The translations under genes were made by a program, and so were the position numbers. This document shows positions 21,079 through 30,849 of a DNA stretch of 64,000 bases, piece after piece. The stretch covers positions 100,286 to 164,285 of the forward strand of contig NZ_AUIH01000009.1 of assembly GCF_000423605.1 (NCBI RefSeq), read 5' to 3'. The notes beneath the pieces are model-generated. The model was not told the DNA's origin. It did no database searches and worked only from the letters and a program-made list of their open reading frames with translations. Source of the DNA: Saccharospirillum impatiens DSM 12546. Its GTDB lineage: Bacteria > Pseudomonadota > Gammaproteobacteria > Pseudomonadales > Natronospirillaceae. How positions within the stretch are numbered: position 1 is the first letter of the stretch; each line of letters opens with the position of its first letter.

Positions 21079-21912
21079 TCAAAACCTCCCTTCGTTGAAA
21101 TCGACGATGGCCTGCTGAACTTCATCCACCGTGTTCATTACGAAGGGCCCATATTGCACTACCGGCTCCTGAATCGGATCACCCGCAACCACCAACAATC
21201 GGGTATCCGGCGATGTTGAGGTCACTTCCACCCCCTCGCCATCACCCAGAATACCCAGGTGACGTTCTGGCAGGTCGGTTTGACCAATGCTGGCAGAACC
21301 CTGGTAGACGTAGACGAAGGCCGACTTGTTGCCTGGTATGTCAATGCGCTGAGTTGCGCCCCCGTTCAGGTGAAAGTCGAGATACAGCGGGTCGGTGACC
21401 ACGTCTTCAACCGGGCCGACCACCCCCTGAAAGTTACCCACCAACACCTTCACCTTGCCGTTTGCCAGCTCCACCTCGGGCACCTGCTCGGGGAGGATGT
21501 CCTGATAGCGAGGTGCCGTCATTTTGTGCTTGGCCGGCAGGTTAACCCAGAGCTGAAAGCCCCAGACCGGGCCGTCTTCCTGGTTCGGCATCTCCTCGTG
21601 CACAATGCCACGCCCGGCGGTCATCCACTGAATCGAACCCGGCGCGAGATACCCGGTATTGCCCTGGTTATCCCCGTGACGAAAGGAGCCCTTGAGCATG
21701 TAAGTCACGGTCTCAAACCCCCGGTGCGGGTGCATCGGAAACCCGGCCATGTAGTCGGCCTTATCGTCTGATTTGAATTCGTCGAGCATCAGGAACGGGT
21801 CCAGATTCTTGACGTACTGATTCCCGATGACCCGGGTCAATTTCACCCCAGCCCCATCGGACGTTGGAATGCCCCTGGCCACTTGCCGAACACTGCGCAA
21901 TGCTGCTGTCAT
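21079..21912 (-). CDS. Pirin family protein
   Basis: 277 residues of the bicupin pirin family. The N-terminal cupin keeps the metal ligands: two His in FPMHPHRGFETVTYMLKG and His/Glu in GRGIVHEEMP. Pirins bind iron and some have quercetinase activity or regulate metabolic enzymes. The ATG at 21910-21912 follows a strong GGAGGT, so it is preferred to the open frame upstream. Divergent from a LysR-type gene, which is likely its regulator. Confidence 0.9.
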   Translation of the reverse strand: MTAALRSVRQVARGIPTSDGAGVKLTRVIGNQYVKNLDPFLMLDEFKSDDKADYMAGFPMHPHRGFETVTYMLKGSFRHGDNQGNTGYLAPGSIQWMTAGRGIVHEEMPNQEDGPVWGFQLWVNLPAKHKMTAPRYQDILPEQVPEVELANGKVKVLVGNFQGVVGPVEDVVTDPLYLDFHLNGGATQRIDIPGNKSAFVYVYQGSASIGQTDLPERHLGILGDGEGVEVTSTSPDTRLLVVAGDPIQEPVVQYGPFVMNTVDEVQQAIVDFNEGRF

Positions 21913-21930
21913 GATAATACCTCCCGGTCT

Positions 21931-21954
21931 GTTATCTGATCTGTATCTGATAAC
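21931..21954. promoter_or_regulatory. Palindrome between pirin and LysR genes
   Basis: GTTATC and GATAAC are separated by 12 bases and also contain TCTGAT-type half-sites. The position just upstream of the pirin start and between the two divergent genes suits a LysR-type operator. The assignment is inference. Confidence 0.45.
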
Positions 21955-22029
21955 GCCCAGTCTATGCAGTTGCAGGATGACCCGTAAGCGGAATATATTG
22001 CCTCTACATTTCAAAAAAACTGAACCTTC

Positions 22030-22929
22030 ATGGCCCACAACCCTATTTCTCTGGATCTGCTGCGCGCACTCGATGCCATCGACCAGCGCGGCAGCTTTGC
22101 TGCTGCCGCCGAAGCGTTACACAAAGTGCCTTCAGCGCTGACGTACACTGTGCAAAAGGTAGAACAGGACCTCGGCATCGACTTGTTTGACCGCAGCGGA
22201 CACCGCGCCAAAATGACGCCCGCCGCCCGGTTGATGCTGGAAGAAGGCAGGGGAATACTGCGGGATATCGACAACCTGGCCAGTTCTGCCAAGAAGATCG
22301 CCAGTGGCTGGGAGCCCGAGCTTCGCATTGGCGTCGACACCATTTATGAACCAGCCCGTCTCTACCCCCTGGTTCATGAATTCAACGAAGCCAACCCCTA
22401 CATAAAAGTTCATCTGATACACGGTTCACTCTCGGGCACCTGGGAAATGCTGATCAGCGGTGAAGCCGACCTGATACTCTCAGCCGACAACCTCGACCCC
22501 AAACTGGATGGCTACCAAACCGAACGCTTCGGCCAGGTGAGCATGGTATTCGCCGTCGCCAAAGACCACCCCCTGGCACAGAACGCTTGCGACTGGACAC
22601 ACGAGGACATAGAAGCCTACCCGACCATCGTCGTCAAAGATTCCACCAAGCTGATGACGCCACGCACCATAGGCTGGACACGCCAGAACAAACTGATCAC
22701 CGTGCCCTCAATGCGGGATAAAATAGAAGCCCAACTGGGCGGACTGGGAGTGGGCTACCTGCCACAACACAGAATTCAGAATCACCTGGATTCGGGCGAA
22801 CTGGTACAGGTTAAATTGCAGGAGAGCAATCCGCCATCATCAGGCGTAAAAGCCTGGCGAACCGGTGTGAGCGGCAATGCATTGAACTGGTTCAGAGAGC
22901 GTGTTACCGAGGATGTGCTGGGAATATGA
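22030..22929 (+). CDS. LysR-family transcriptional regulator
   Basis: 299 residues. An N-terminal winged helix-turn-helix (SLDLLRALDAIDQRGSFAAAAEALHKVPSALTYTVQKVE) is followed by a periplasmic-binding-like effector domain. It is transcribed away from the pirin gene with 117 bases between the starts, the usual LysR-target layout. The effector is unknown. Confidence 0.92.
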   Translation: MAHNPISLDLLRALDAIDQRGSFAAAAEALHKVPSALTYTVQKVEQDLGIDLFDRSGHRAKMTPAARLMLEEGRGILRDIDNLASSAKKIASGWEPELRIGVDTIYEPARLYPLVHEFNEANPYIKVHLIHGSLSGTWEMLISGEADLILSADNLDPKLDGYQTERFGQVSMVFAVAKDHPLAQNACDWTHEDIEAYPTIVVKDSTKLMTPRTIGWTRQNKLITVPSMRDKIEAQLGGLGVGYLPQHRIQNHLDSGELVQVKLQESNPPSSGVKAWRTGVSGNALNWFRERVTEDVLGI

Positions 22930-22954
22930 GCTAACAGCTAACAGCTAACAGCTA
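22930..22954. repeat. GCTAACA heptamer tandem repeat
   Basis: Three and a half copies of GCTAACA (25 bases) begin one base after the LysR stop. Single, degenerate relatives of the same word occur at about 21040 and 27690. Confidence 0.85.
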
Positions 22955-22956
22955 GA

Positions 22957-23058
22957 TTTTAACCGTCTTTAAGTGTCTTGCGTCAATTAATGTTTAGCGT
23001 CTTTCCGTGTTCTTCGTCAGTTGATGTTCCACGTCTTTCCCTGTTTTTCGTCTTTTGC
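22957..23058 (+). repeat. Array of a degenerate 17-base tandem repeat (six units)
   Basis: Units of exactly 17 bases start at 22957, 22974, 22991, 23008, 23025 and 23042. The constant part is TGT....CGTC, for example TGTCTTGCGTCAATTAA and TGTTTAGCGTCTTTCCG. The same unit in opposite orientation forms an array at 40020-40086. The array lies between the LysR gene and the porin terminator. No CRISPR features: the unit is too short and there are no spacers. Confidence 0.8.
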
Positions 23059-23064
23059 AAAGGC

Positions 23065-23092
23065 AAAAAAAAGCCACCCCGAAGGGTGGCTC
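23065..23092 (-). terminator. Rho-independent terminator of the porin gene
   Basis: On the minus strand AGCCACCC-TTCG-GGGTGGCT is followed by eight T. It lies 27 bases after the porin stop codon. Confidence 0.93.
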
Positions 23093-23118
23093 TACTTCAT
23101 CATTCAGAGGAATCTGAA

Positions 23119-24294
23119 TTAGAAAGCGTAGGCAGCAGACAGTTTGAACTCGCTCTGAGTGTCGCCCTGCATGTCGTAATCAGCTGCGTACTTAACGCCG
23201 TTGTCCTTGGTGTAAGAAACACCAGCACCGATCTGCGCATCGTCAGCTGTGTCAGCATCGATGTTACCCAGAGTCACGTCGCCATATGCGCTCAGAGGAC
23301 CATCGGTGTATACAACTTCACCAAAGATCTCATCACCAGCAGACTCTGCAGCGGTGTACAGGTATTCACCAGTAACAGTAATCATACCAGCAGTGTAGCT
23401 TACACCTGCCAACAGCTGCATAGAGTCAGTGTCGTTACCCGCATCCAGATCCTGACCTTTCAAATAGGCACTCAGGTTTTCTACTGGAGTAGTAGTCAGT
23501 TCGAAACCATACTCAGAGAATGCTTCTTTCTCACCGCTAGCTACTTGAGCAGCAGTAGTTGGAGCATTGTAAGTGTTGAACGCAGCGGAAGCAGTGAACA
23601 TATCAGCTGTGTAGGTTACGCCAGCACCAACGTACGTATACGCGTCTGCATCGTCCGGAGACTGATCAGAAACACGCACGTTTGCGTCTGCTACGTAAGA
23701 GATTGCGTCGGCTGAACCTTCATAGGCAACACCGATACCGTAGTCAGTAGCAGGAGTTGTGCTATCGTTCTGGCCTTCAACCTGGACTTTCAAACCATCC
23801 ATAGTATAGCGGATAGCAGCATCAACCGGGGCGCCTTCATCGACATCGCCCAGTGCAGTTGAATCGTCCATGTCGTAAGTGTACTCGTGTGTAGTAATTA
23901 CACTACCCACTTGACCAAACGAAATAGCACCATCAGTGATAACGATGTCGTCAGCTTCAACGGCTACAGTGTTTGTATCATCAGCAGTGAAGATCAAGCC
24001 ACTAGAGAACGGACCATGCACAATCGACATGTTGGCTTCAAGACCCCAGCCATCGCCAGCATCACCACTATCGAAGTCATCTTCTTCGTCCAGGTCTACA
24101 TCCATAACGGTAGCTTCGTCACCGTTTGCATCAGTACCTTTCAGATCGATCAGGTAGACTGCTTCCATAGAGCCAGTGAAGCTCCATTCGGTTTCAGTAG
24201 CAGCACCTTCGTGAGCAGCAGCGTTTGCCTGGGCAGAAATAGCCAGAGCCAATGCGGATACCGCAACGCCAGAAGCAATTTTAATCGCTTTCAT
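23119..24294 (-). CDS. General outer membrane porin (gram-negative type)
   Basis: 391 residues: a signal peptide ending ANA, an acidic mature protein rich in Asp, Gly, Thr and Ala with alternating beta-strand patterning, and a C-terminal Phe (KLSAAYAF), the signature for BAM-mediated insertion. It resembles the trimeric diffusion porins of marine gammaproteobacteria. GGGGA stands upstream of the ATG at 24294. Codon choice looks biased and regular, as in highly expressed genes. A strong terminator follows. Confidence 0.88.
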   Translation of the reverse strand: MKAIKIASGVAVSALALAISAQANAAAHEGAATETEWSFTGSMEAVYLIDLKGTDANGDEATVMDVDLDEEDDFDSGDAGDGWGLEANMSIVHGPFSSGLIFTADDTNTVAVEADDIVITDGAISFGQVGSVITTHEYTYDMDDSTALGDVDEGAPVDAAIRYTMDGLKVQVEGQNDSTTPATDYGIGVAYEGSADAISYVADANVRVSDQSPDDADAYTYVGAGVTYTADMFTASAAFNTYNAPTTAAQVASGEKEAFSEYGFELTTTPVENLSAYLKGQDLDAGNDTDSMQLLAGVSYTAGMITVTGEYLYTAAESAGDEIFGEVVYTDGPLSAYGDVTLGNIDADTADDAQIGAGVSYTKDNGVKYAADYDMQGDTQSEFKLSAAYAF

Positions 24295-25461
24295 TCAAGA
24301 TTCCCCTTTTTTTATTTCAACTGGTTTGGTGACCAGACTTCTCGATGAGCCATCGTTGTTTCAGTGTCGGTACGCTACCGATTGGGTAACCAATAACGAA
24401 TCACAACACCTGCGTCAATCGACAACCATTATTTTGTTATATCCTGCCGCATGTATATTACAACCACGTTGCAGAGTCAAAACGTTACTGAACAAAAGGT
24501 GACATGTATCAAAAGCGGTGTCCCGTGTAACGATCTCTTTTGGGCCTTTTCGTTCTGGCCGATCCGACTGCCTGTGCGTGTTACCGAGGTAAGTCAGCAC
24601 ACCTAACCGGGAGATTGTTATTGGTCGACTGCGTTTGCTACGCGAGCGTCTTTGCTCCCCTTGCTCAGGATTGATCGAGAATGTCTCAATCAACGTCCAC
24701 GACCTATCAAACCAGAGGCACGATTATCGGTCAACCCATTTTTTTGCGTTTTTTTGACGCTTTGGTGATTCTTTGAACAACCGGGCGATGCCCATGGTGA
24801 GCGGCTTGGCCGACTTTGCGAGATTTTTTTGACAGGGGTTGAAATCGATACCGCGCGTTCAATACCGGCCAGGGGGCGTCCGGTGATAGAAATTCTGTGA
24901 TAGCCACCGTACTCAACACGAAAAAACTGCTATAAAAAATTCTTTAAATTCAAAGAGGTAGCGAAAGAAAACAATAGGTTGGCTCTCAATTCAAACCGCC
25001 CAGTGTCACCAGGCAACGCTCGTGAGCAAAGACAGGACAGTATGATTAAGCCAGGATGATGGATTAGCAAGCACACTCTGCAGCTATCAAACCGGACCTC
25101 GCGATGCGACCCATGAAGGACATCTGAGACATTGTTTTGTGAAAATAATTACAGTCTTTCAAGAAAACACGGCAACCAATTAACCGCTTCACTTAGGAAA
25201 TGGTCCGCAATACCAAAGCCCAATCAGCCTTTTTCTACCTGAAACCGGGTTATCCGGGTGCCTGAATAGACCGTGATGACGGATGAACGAGTAAATCCGG
25301 ATTATCCCGGCTCTTTCTGTTGTGGTTTCAGATAAAGCGTTGTACCGAAGACGTGATAAGTCAGCAACGAGTCCTCTCCCACGCGACGGGAGAGGGCGTG
25401 ATCAGTGCCGAAACAGGGAATCAGGTCGCTGCCAGATCAGACTGTTCAATGTTTACAGAGG
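24295..25461. other. 1.17 kb intergenic region without a recognisable gene
   Basis: It holds the porin leader, then mixed sequence with several T- and A-runs (24740-24830 and 24925-24970), a direct repeat of the type CCGGRTTATCC near 25246 and 25297, and a CCTCTCCC palindrome at 25373-25395. Short open frames here, such as the 92-codon one on the minus strand at 24415-24693, show no family features or good ribosome-binding sites. An unannotated small RNA is possible, but I cannot support one. Confidence 0.6.
25373..25395. repeat. REP-like palindrome downstream of dapB
   Basis: CCTCTCCC and GGGAGAGG flank a 7-base centre. It matches the arm sequence of the palindrome at 26434-26458 on the other side of dapB. 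Confidence 0.8.
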
Positions 25462-26301
<840 letters not shown>

Positions 26302-26349
26302 TTAATGGCTTGCCAGGAACGCCTGCCAGCCATTCATGGCACTGTCCAG

Positions 26350-26458
26350 TCCTCTCTCCACCCTTGGGGGGAGAGAGTTAGAGAGAGGGGGCGGCGTAGC
26401 CGCTACTGCCGTTAAGTGGAACCCGCTCCCCAGCCCTCTCCCGTGGGACGGGAGAGGG
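26350..26458. repeat. Two REP-like palindromes between dnaJ and dapB
   Basis: The first (about 26350-26390) has CCTCTCTCC facing GGGGGGAGAGAG and GAGAGAGGGG. The second (26434-26458) is a perfect 11-base stem, CCCTCTCCCGT / ACGGGAGAGGG, with the loop GGG. Together with 25373-25395 they bracket dapB, in the manner of BIME clusters. Confidence 0.8.
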
Positions 26459-26514
26459 AGCAGTTTCGGGGGCAAACAGGTCATTCGGCACCTTATGTAA
26501 TCTTAGCCAAGCAC

Positions 26515-27639
26515 TTAAAGCTCTTCAAAGAACTTCTTTACGCCGTCAAACCAGCCATTTGAACGGGGTGAGTGCTTGTCGCTGCCCATGCCGTCCTGCA
26601 GCTCACGCAGCAGCTCTTTTTGCTTGTGCGTCAGGTTTACCGGGGTTTCTACAACCACACGGCACAACAGATCGCCAACACCGCCGCCACGCACCGGAGT
26701 TACGCCCTTGCCACGCAAGCGGAACAGGCGGCCAGTCTGGGTTTCTGACGGAATTTTGAGTTTAACCCGGCCTTCCAGCGTGGGCACTTCCAGTTCCCCG
26801 CCCAGGGCCGCTTCGGCAAAGCTGATGGGTACTTCGCAGTGCAAATTGGCACCGTCGCGTTCGAAAATGGCGTGTTTCTTAACGTGGACTTCCACGTAGA
26901 GGTCGCCTGCCGGGCCGCCGTTGCGCCCAGCCTCCCCTTTGCCAGACAAGCGAATGCGGTCGCCGGTATCAACGCCTGCCGGTATTTTCACGTTAAGTGT
27001 CTTGGTCTCTTCCTTAACGCCCCGTCCATAACAGCTGTTGCAGGGGTCGGTGATCATGTGACCGGTGCCAGAGCAGGTCGGACAGGTCTGCTGGACTGCA
27101 AAGAAACCCTGCTGCATCCGAACCTGGCCAATACCACCACAGGTTGAACATGTGGTGGGTTTGGTTCCCTTTTTGGCACCGCTGCCATCGCAGATTTCAC
27201 ACGCTACCAACGTCGGGACTTTGATGGTTTTTTCCGTTCCGCGAACGGCATCTTCAAGCGACATTTCCAGGTTGTACTTAAGATCAGAACCGCGCTGAAC
27301 ACTGGAACGGCCACGACCACCGCCGCCTCCGAAAATATCTCCGAACACATCTCCAAAGATGTCGCTGAAACTGCCATGGCCACCGCCCTGGCCGCCGCCA
27401 AAACCACTTTGACCATCTACACCGGCATGGCCGAACTGGTCGTAGGCTGCCCGCTTTTGGGAGTCTGCCAGCACTTCATAGGCCTCAGACAGTTCCTTAA
27501 ACTTGGTTTCCGCATCCTTGTCATCCGGATTACGGTCCGGATGGTACTTCATGGCCATGCGGCGATAGGCTTTCTTGATGTCTTTTTCGTCCGCACCGCG
27601 TTCTACACCGAGTACGTCGTAATAGTCTCGTTTGGACAT
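26515..27639 (-). CDS. dnaJ: Chaperone DnaJ (Hsp40)
   Basis: 374 residues. J domain with HPD ([12 protein letters not shown]), Gly/Phe-rich linker ([21 protein letters not shown]), four zinc-finger CxxCxGxG repeats ([32 protein letters not shown]) and a C-terminal client-binding domain. It stimulates DnaK ATPase. It lies 179 bases after dnaK in the same operon. Confidence 0.98.
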   Translation of the reverse strand: MSKRDYYDVLGVERGADEKDIKKAYRRMAMKYHPDRNPDDKDAETKFKELSEAYEVLADSQKRAAYDQFGHAGVDGQSGFGGGQGGGHGSFSDIFGDVFGDIFGGGGGRGRSSVQRGSDLKYNLEMSLEDAVRGTEKTIKVPTLVACEICDGSGAKKGTKPTTCSTCGGIGQVRMQQGFFAVQQTCPTCSGTGHMITDPCNSCYGRGVKEETKTLNVKIPAGVDTGDRIRLSGKGEAGRNGGPAGDLYVEVHVKKHAIFERDGANLHCEVPISFAEAALGGELEVPTLEGRVKLKIPSETQTGRLFRLRGKGVTPVRGGGVGDLLCRVVVETPVNLTHKQKELLRELQDGMGSDKHSPRSNGWFDGVKKFFEEL

Positions 27640-27773
27640 GGGGGTACAGTTAACCTTTTATAATGGGCGGTTGGCTGATGGTGTTTAGCTGTTGGTTTTG
27701 ATCCGGGTGCTGGCAAATAAATTCGACCAGGCTGCTCATACAAAAAGCCAATAGCTAAAAACCAGACAAGGCA

Positions 27774-27791
27774 ACACCCCTTGCGGGGTGT
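27774..27791 (-). terminator. Hairpin between dnaK and dnaJ
   Basis: ACACCCC / GGGGTGT with a 4-base loop, 27 bases after the dnaK stop. It lacks a T-run, so partial attenuation or mRNA 3'-end protection is more likely than full termination. Confidence 0.45.
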
Positions 27792-27818
27792 CACCTTCAG
27801 GTACAAGCAGGCAAAGGC

Positions 27819-29735
27819 TTACTTGTTGTCTTTTACTTCTTCGAACTCGGCGTCGACAGCGTCGTCTGCGGTGCTGTCGGCTGTGCCTTCAGCTTGTTCC
27901 GCGCCCGCTTCGCCGCTCTGGTCAGCGTAAATTTTCTGTGCCAGTGCGGAGGAAGCCTGAGTCAGGGCTTCGACCTTGGCGTTGATTGCCTCAACGTCGT
28001 CGCTCTTCAGCGCTTCCTCAACCTCTTCGATAGCCGTCTCGATGGCCTGCTTCTCTTCATCGGTTGCCTTGTCGCCGTGCTCTTTCAACGTTTTCTGAGT
28101 TGAATGAACCAGGGCGTCGGCCGTGTTGCGAACCTGAGCCAGTTCTTCGAACTTGCGGTCCTCATCGGCATGCGCCTCGGCGTCTTTAACCATATTGTCG
28201 ATCTCTTCATCACTCAGACCGGAGTTGGCCTTGATGACAATCGACTGTTCTTTGCCGGTTCCCTTGTCTTTGGCAGACACGTTCAAAATACCGTTTGCGT
28301 CGAGGTCAAAGCTGACTTCGATCTGCGGCATGCCGCGCGGGGCTGGCGGAATGTCAGCCAGATCGAACCGACCCAGCGACTTGTTCTGCGCCGACACTTT
28401 ACGCTCGCCCTGAACCACATGAATGGTCACGGCAGCCTGATTGTCGTCAGCGGTGGAGAACACCTGGCTCTTCTTGGTCGGAATCGTGGTGTTCTTTTCG
28501 ATCAGCGGTGTCATGACACCACCCATGGTCTCGATGCCCAGCGTCAGCGGCGTCACGTCGAGCAGCAGCACGTCTTTAACGTCGCCAGACAGTACGGCGC
28601 CTTGAATCGCGGCACCAATCGCCACGGCTTCATCGGGGTTGACGTCTTTACGCGGTTCTTTACCGAAGAAGTCAGCGACTTTCTTCTGAACCATCGGCAT
28701 GCGGGTCTGACCACCGACCAGAATGATATCATCGATGTCACCGATCTCATGATCAGCGTCTTTCAATGCCATCCGTACCGGCTCCAGTGAACGCTCAACC
28801 AGCTCTTCCACCAACGATTCCAGCTTGGCCCGGGTTACTTTTACGTTCAGGTGCTTGGGACCGGAAGCATCAGCGGTAATGTAAGGCAGGTTCACGTCAG
28901 TCTGCTGGCTGGAAGACAGTTCGATCTTCGCTTTCTCAGCCGCTTCTTTCAGACGTTGCATCGCCAGAGCGTCACCTTTGAGATCAATGCCGGAATCTTT
29001 CTTGAACGAATCGGCCAGGTAGTTGATCAGTTTCAGGTCGAAATCTTCACCACCAAGGAAGGTGTCACCGTTGGTGGCCAGCACTTCAAACTGGTGCTCG
29101 CCATCGACTTCGGCCATTTCAATGATGGAGATATCGAAGGTACCACCACCCAGGTCATAAACGGCGACGACGCTGTCGCCGCGCTTCTTGTCCATGCCAT
29201 AGGCCAGGGCAGCCGCGGTCGGCTCGTTGATGATGCGTTTGACTTCCAGGCCAGCAATACGCCCGGCGTCTTTGGTGGCCTGACGCTGGGCATCGTTAAA
29301 GTAGGCCGGTACGGTAATCACCGCTTCGGTAACCTTTTCACCCAGGTATTCTTCAGCGGTCTTCTTCATCTTTTTCAGCACTTCGGCTGAAATTTGTGGC
29401 GGTGCTTTCTTGTCGCCCTTCACTTCAACCCAGGCATCACCATTGTCGGCCTTCACAATTTTGTAAGGCACCATGCCGATGTCTTTTTGCACCACGTCGT
29501 CTTCAAAACGACGGCCAATCAGTCGCTTCACCGCGTAGAGGGTGTTGCTCGGATTGGTCACGGCCTGGCGTTTTGCCGGCTGACCGACCAGTGTTTCATC
29601 GTCGTCGGTAAAGGCCACGATGGAAGGCGTTGTACGATCGCCTTCAGCATTTTCGATAACCTTGGGCTTGTCACCTTCCAAAATCGCTACACACGAGTTG
29701 GTGGTACCCAGGTCGATGCCAATGATTCTACCCAT
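27819..29735 (-). CDS. dnaK: Chaperone DnaK (Hsp70)
   Basis: 638 residues with all Hsp70 landmarks: [14 protein letters not shown] at the N-terminus, [15 protein letters not shown], the linker region [14 protein letters not shown], and an acidic tail ending [14 protein letters not shown]-driven folding chaperone working with GrpE and DnaJ from the same operon. A sigma-32-like promoter lies 66-93 bases upstream. Confidence 0.98.
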   Translation of the reverse strand: MGRIIGIDLGTTNSCVAILEGDKPKVIENAEGDRTTPSIVAFTDDDETLVGQPAKRQAVTNPSNTLYAVKRLIGRRFEDDVVQKDIGMVPYKIVKADNGDAWVEVKGDKKAPPQISAEVLKKMKKTAEEYLGEKVTEAVITVPAYFNDAQRQATKDAGRIAGLEVKRIINEPTAAALAYGMDKKRGDSVVAVYDLGGGTFDISIIEMAEVDGEHQFEVLATNGDTFLGGEDFDLKLINYLADSFKKDSGIDLKGDALAMQRLKEAAEKAKIELSSSQQTDVNLPYITADASGPKHLNVKVTRAKLESLVEELVERSLEPVRMALKDADHEIGDIDDIILVGGQTRMPMVQKKVADFFGKEPRKDVNPDEAVAIGAAIQGAVLSGDVKDVLLLDVTPLTLGIETMGGVMTPLIEKNTTIPTKKSQVFSTADDNQAAVTIHVVQGERKVSAQNKSLGRFDLADIPPAPRGMPQIEVSFDLDANGILNVSAKDKGTGKEQSIVIKANSGLSDEEIDNMVKDAEAHADEDRKFEELAQVRNTADALVHSTQKTLKEHGDKATDEEKQAIETAIEEVEEALKSDDVEAINAKVEALTQASSALAQKIYADQSGEAGAEQAEGTADSTADDAVDAEFEEVKDNK

Positions 29736-29800
29736 GTTACTGACACTCCATAATTTGTTGAACGGTTCAAATGACGGTTCGGTTAACGTCTTGTCTGGCT

Positions 29801-29828
29801 ATATGAGAGCCGCTTTGCTGAATTCAAG
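29801..29828 (-). promoter_or_regulatory. Sigma-32-like promoter before dnaK
   Basis: On the minus strand CTTGAAT (-35) is followed after 13 bases by TCTCATAT (-10); the heat-shock consensus is CTTGAAA and CCCCATNT. It would allow dnaK-dnaJ to be transcribed separately from grpE. Confidence 0.7.
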
Positions 29829-29880
29829 ACCCCACGCTTAACAGGGGTATTAATAACGGCGTTTTAACGCTTAATCAGCT

Positions 29881-29907
29881 GATTGCCTGTTCAATAAGGG
29901 GCAATCG
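29881..29907 (-). terminator. Hairpin downstream of grpE
   Basis: GATTGCC and GGCAATC form a perfect 7-base stem 8 bases after the grpE stop. No clear T-run; possibly a weak terminator or a processing site between grpE and dnaK. Confidence 0.4.
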
Positions 29908-29914
29908 GTAATAA

Positions 29915-30526
29915 TCAAGCGGTTTCGTCAATGCTGTTTTTGGCTGGACCACCCTTGCTGACCATCACCATAGCCGGGCGCACCAGACGTCCGTGCAAGG
30001 CATAGCCTTTTTGCATCACCGCCATCACGGTGTTGGGTTCCATATCCGGGTTTTCGACCATGCTCATCGCCTGGTGCACCTGAGGATCAAAAGGCTCACC
30101 TTCAGGGTTAATGACGGTAATGCTGAACTTCTCGAAACTGTCCAGAAGGCTCTTCAGCGTCATTTCAACGCCTTCTTTGAGCGGTTTTACGTCATCCGTT
30201 TCAGTTTCAATCGCCGCCAGCGTCCGCTCCAGGTTATCTGCAACGTCCAGAATTTCCCGAACAAGCTTCTCCTGACCGTATTTGTGAGCGTTCTCGACAT
30301 CTTTCTCGACACGCCGGCGTACATTGACCATCTCGGCCTCGGCACGAAGGTAGCGGTCCTTACTGAGCTGAGCCTCTTCGCGGACTGCCTCAAGCTCTGC
30401 TACCAGGTCCTGCTCTGTCGCTGCCACGGACGCCTCTTCAGGGGCGGCCTGGGCGTCGTCGACCAGTGTCTCGTCCTGCGTCACGTCGGTTTCCTGTGCT
30501 TCTACGGGTTTCTCTTCGTGTGCCAT
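29915..30526 (-). CDS. grpE: Nucleotide exchange factor GrpE
   Basis: 203 residues from the ATG at 30524-30526 (MAHEEKPVEAQ). An acidic, disordered N-terminus is followed by a long coiled coil (LSKDRYLRAEAEMVNVRRRV) and the C-terminal beta domain with NPEGEPFDPQVHQAMSMVE and VMQKGYALHGRLVRPAMV, the GrpE signature. It releases ADP from DnaK. The frame is open upstream to 30634, but that extension runs through the promoter region and is not GrpE-like. Confidence 0.96.
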   Translation of the reverse strand: MAHEEKPVEAQETDVTQDETLVDDAQAAPEEASVAATEQDLVAELEAVREEAQLSKDRYLRAEAEMVNVRRRVEKDVENAHKYGQEKLVREILDVADNLERTLAAIETETDDVKPLKEGVEMTLKSLLDSFEKFSITVINPEGEPFDPQVHQAMSMVENPDMEPNTVMAVMQKGYALHGRLVRPAMVMVSKGGPAKNSIDETA

Positions 30527-30612
30527 CTCTCGATCCCAATAACAACCGTGTTCAAAGTGAGGCTCTTCCGCTACCCGACCGGGGTAACAGGAAGAAGCTA
30601 GCTGGCGCACTT

Positions 30613-30640
30613 TAATTGGGCCATGACCTGGCATTTCAAG
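30613..30640 (-). promoter_or_regulatory. Sigma-32-like promoter before grpE
   Basis: CTTGAAA (-35), a 13-base spacer and CCCAATTA (-10) on the minus strand, about 87 bases before the grpE ATG. It agrees well with the heat-shock consensus. Confidence 0.75.
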
Positions 30641-30804
30641 GCGACCAGGGCGCTTTCAGGCGACAAAAACCCCTAAAATTGACTAAAAAGGGCCTCCAGG
30701 CCTCTTCAATACAGACACGCACCTTGAAAGACATCGCGGTAAAGCAGTTGGTGGCGATTCAATACCCAAAGAGCGACATAAATCTCTTGAGCTTGCCGGA
30801 TTTT

Positions 30805-30824
30805 TACTGTACAAAAACACAGTA
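30805..30824 (+). promoter_or_regulatory. LexA (SOS) box upstream of recN
   Basis: TACTGTACAAAAACACAGTA is close to the enterobacterial LexA consensus (TACTGT-N8-ACAGTA), with both outer hexamers perfect. It ends 25 bases before the recN ATG, so it should overlap the recN promoter. recN is a classic SOS gene. Confidence 0.9.
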
Positions 30825-30849
30825 TTCAGGCAACTCAGGTCGCTTTCTT

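Noticed and set aside
22957..23058. Possible CRISPR array
   Set aside because: Units are 17 bases, contiguous and degenerate, with no spacers and no cas genes in the window.
24415..24693. 92-codon open frame in the porin upstream region
   Set aside because: No good ribosome-binding site, no recognisable domain, unusual Arg/Ser/Pro composition.
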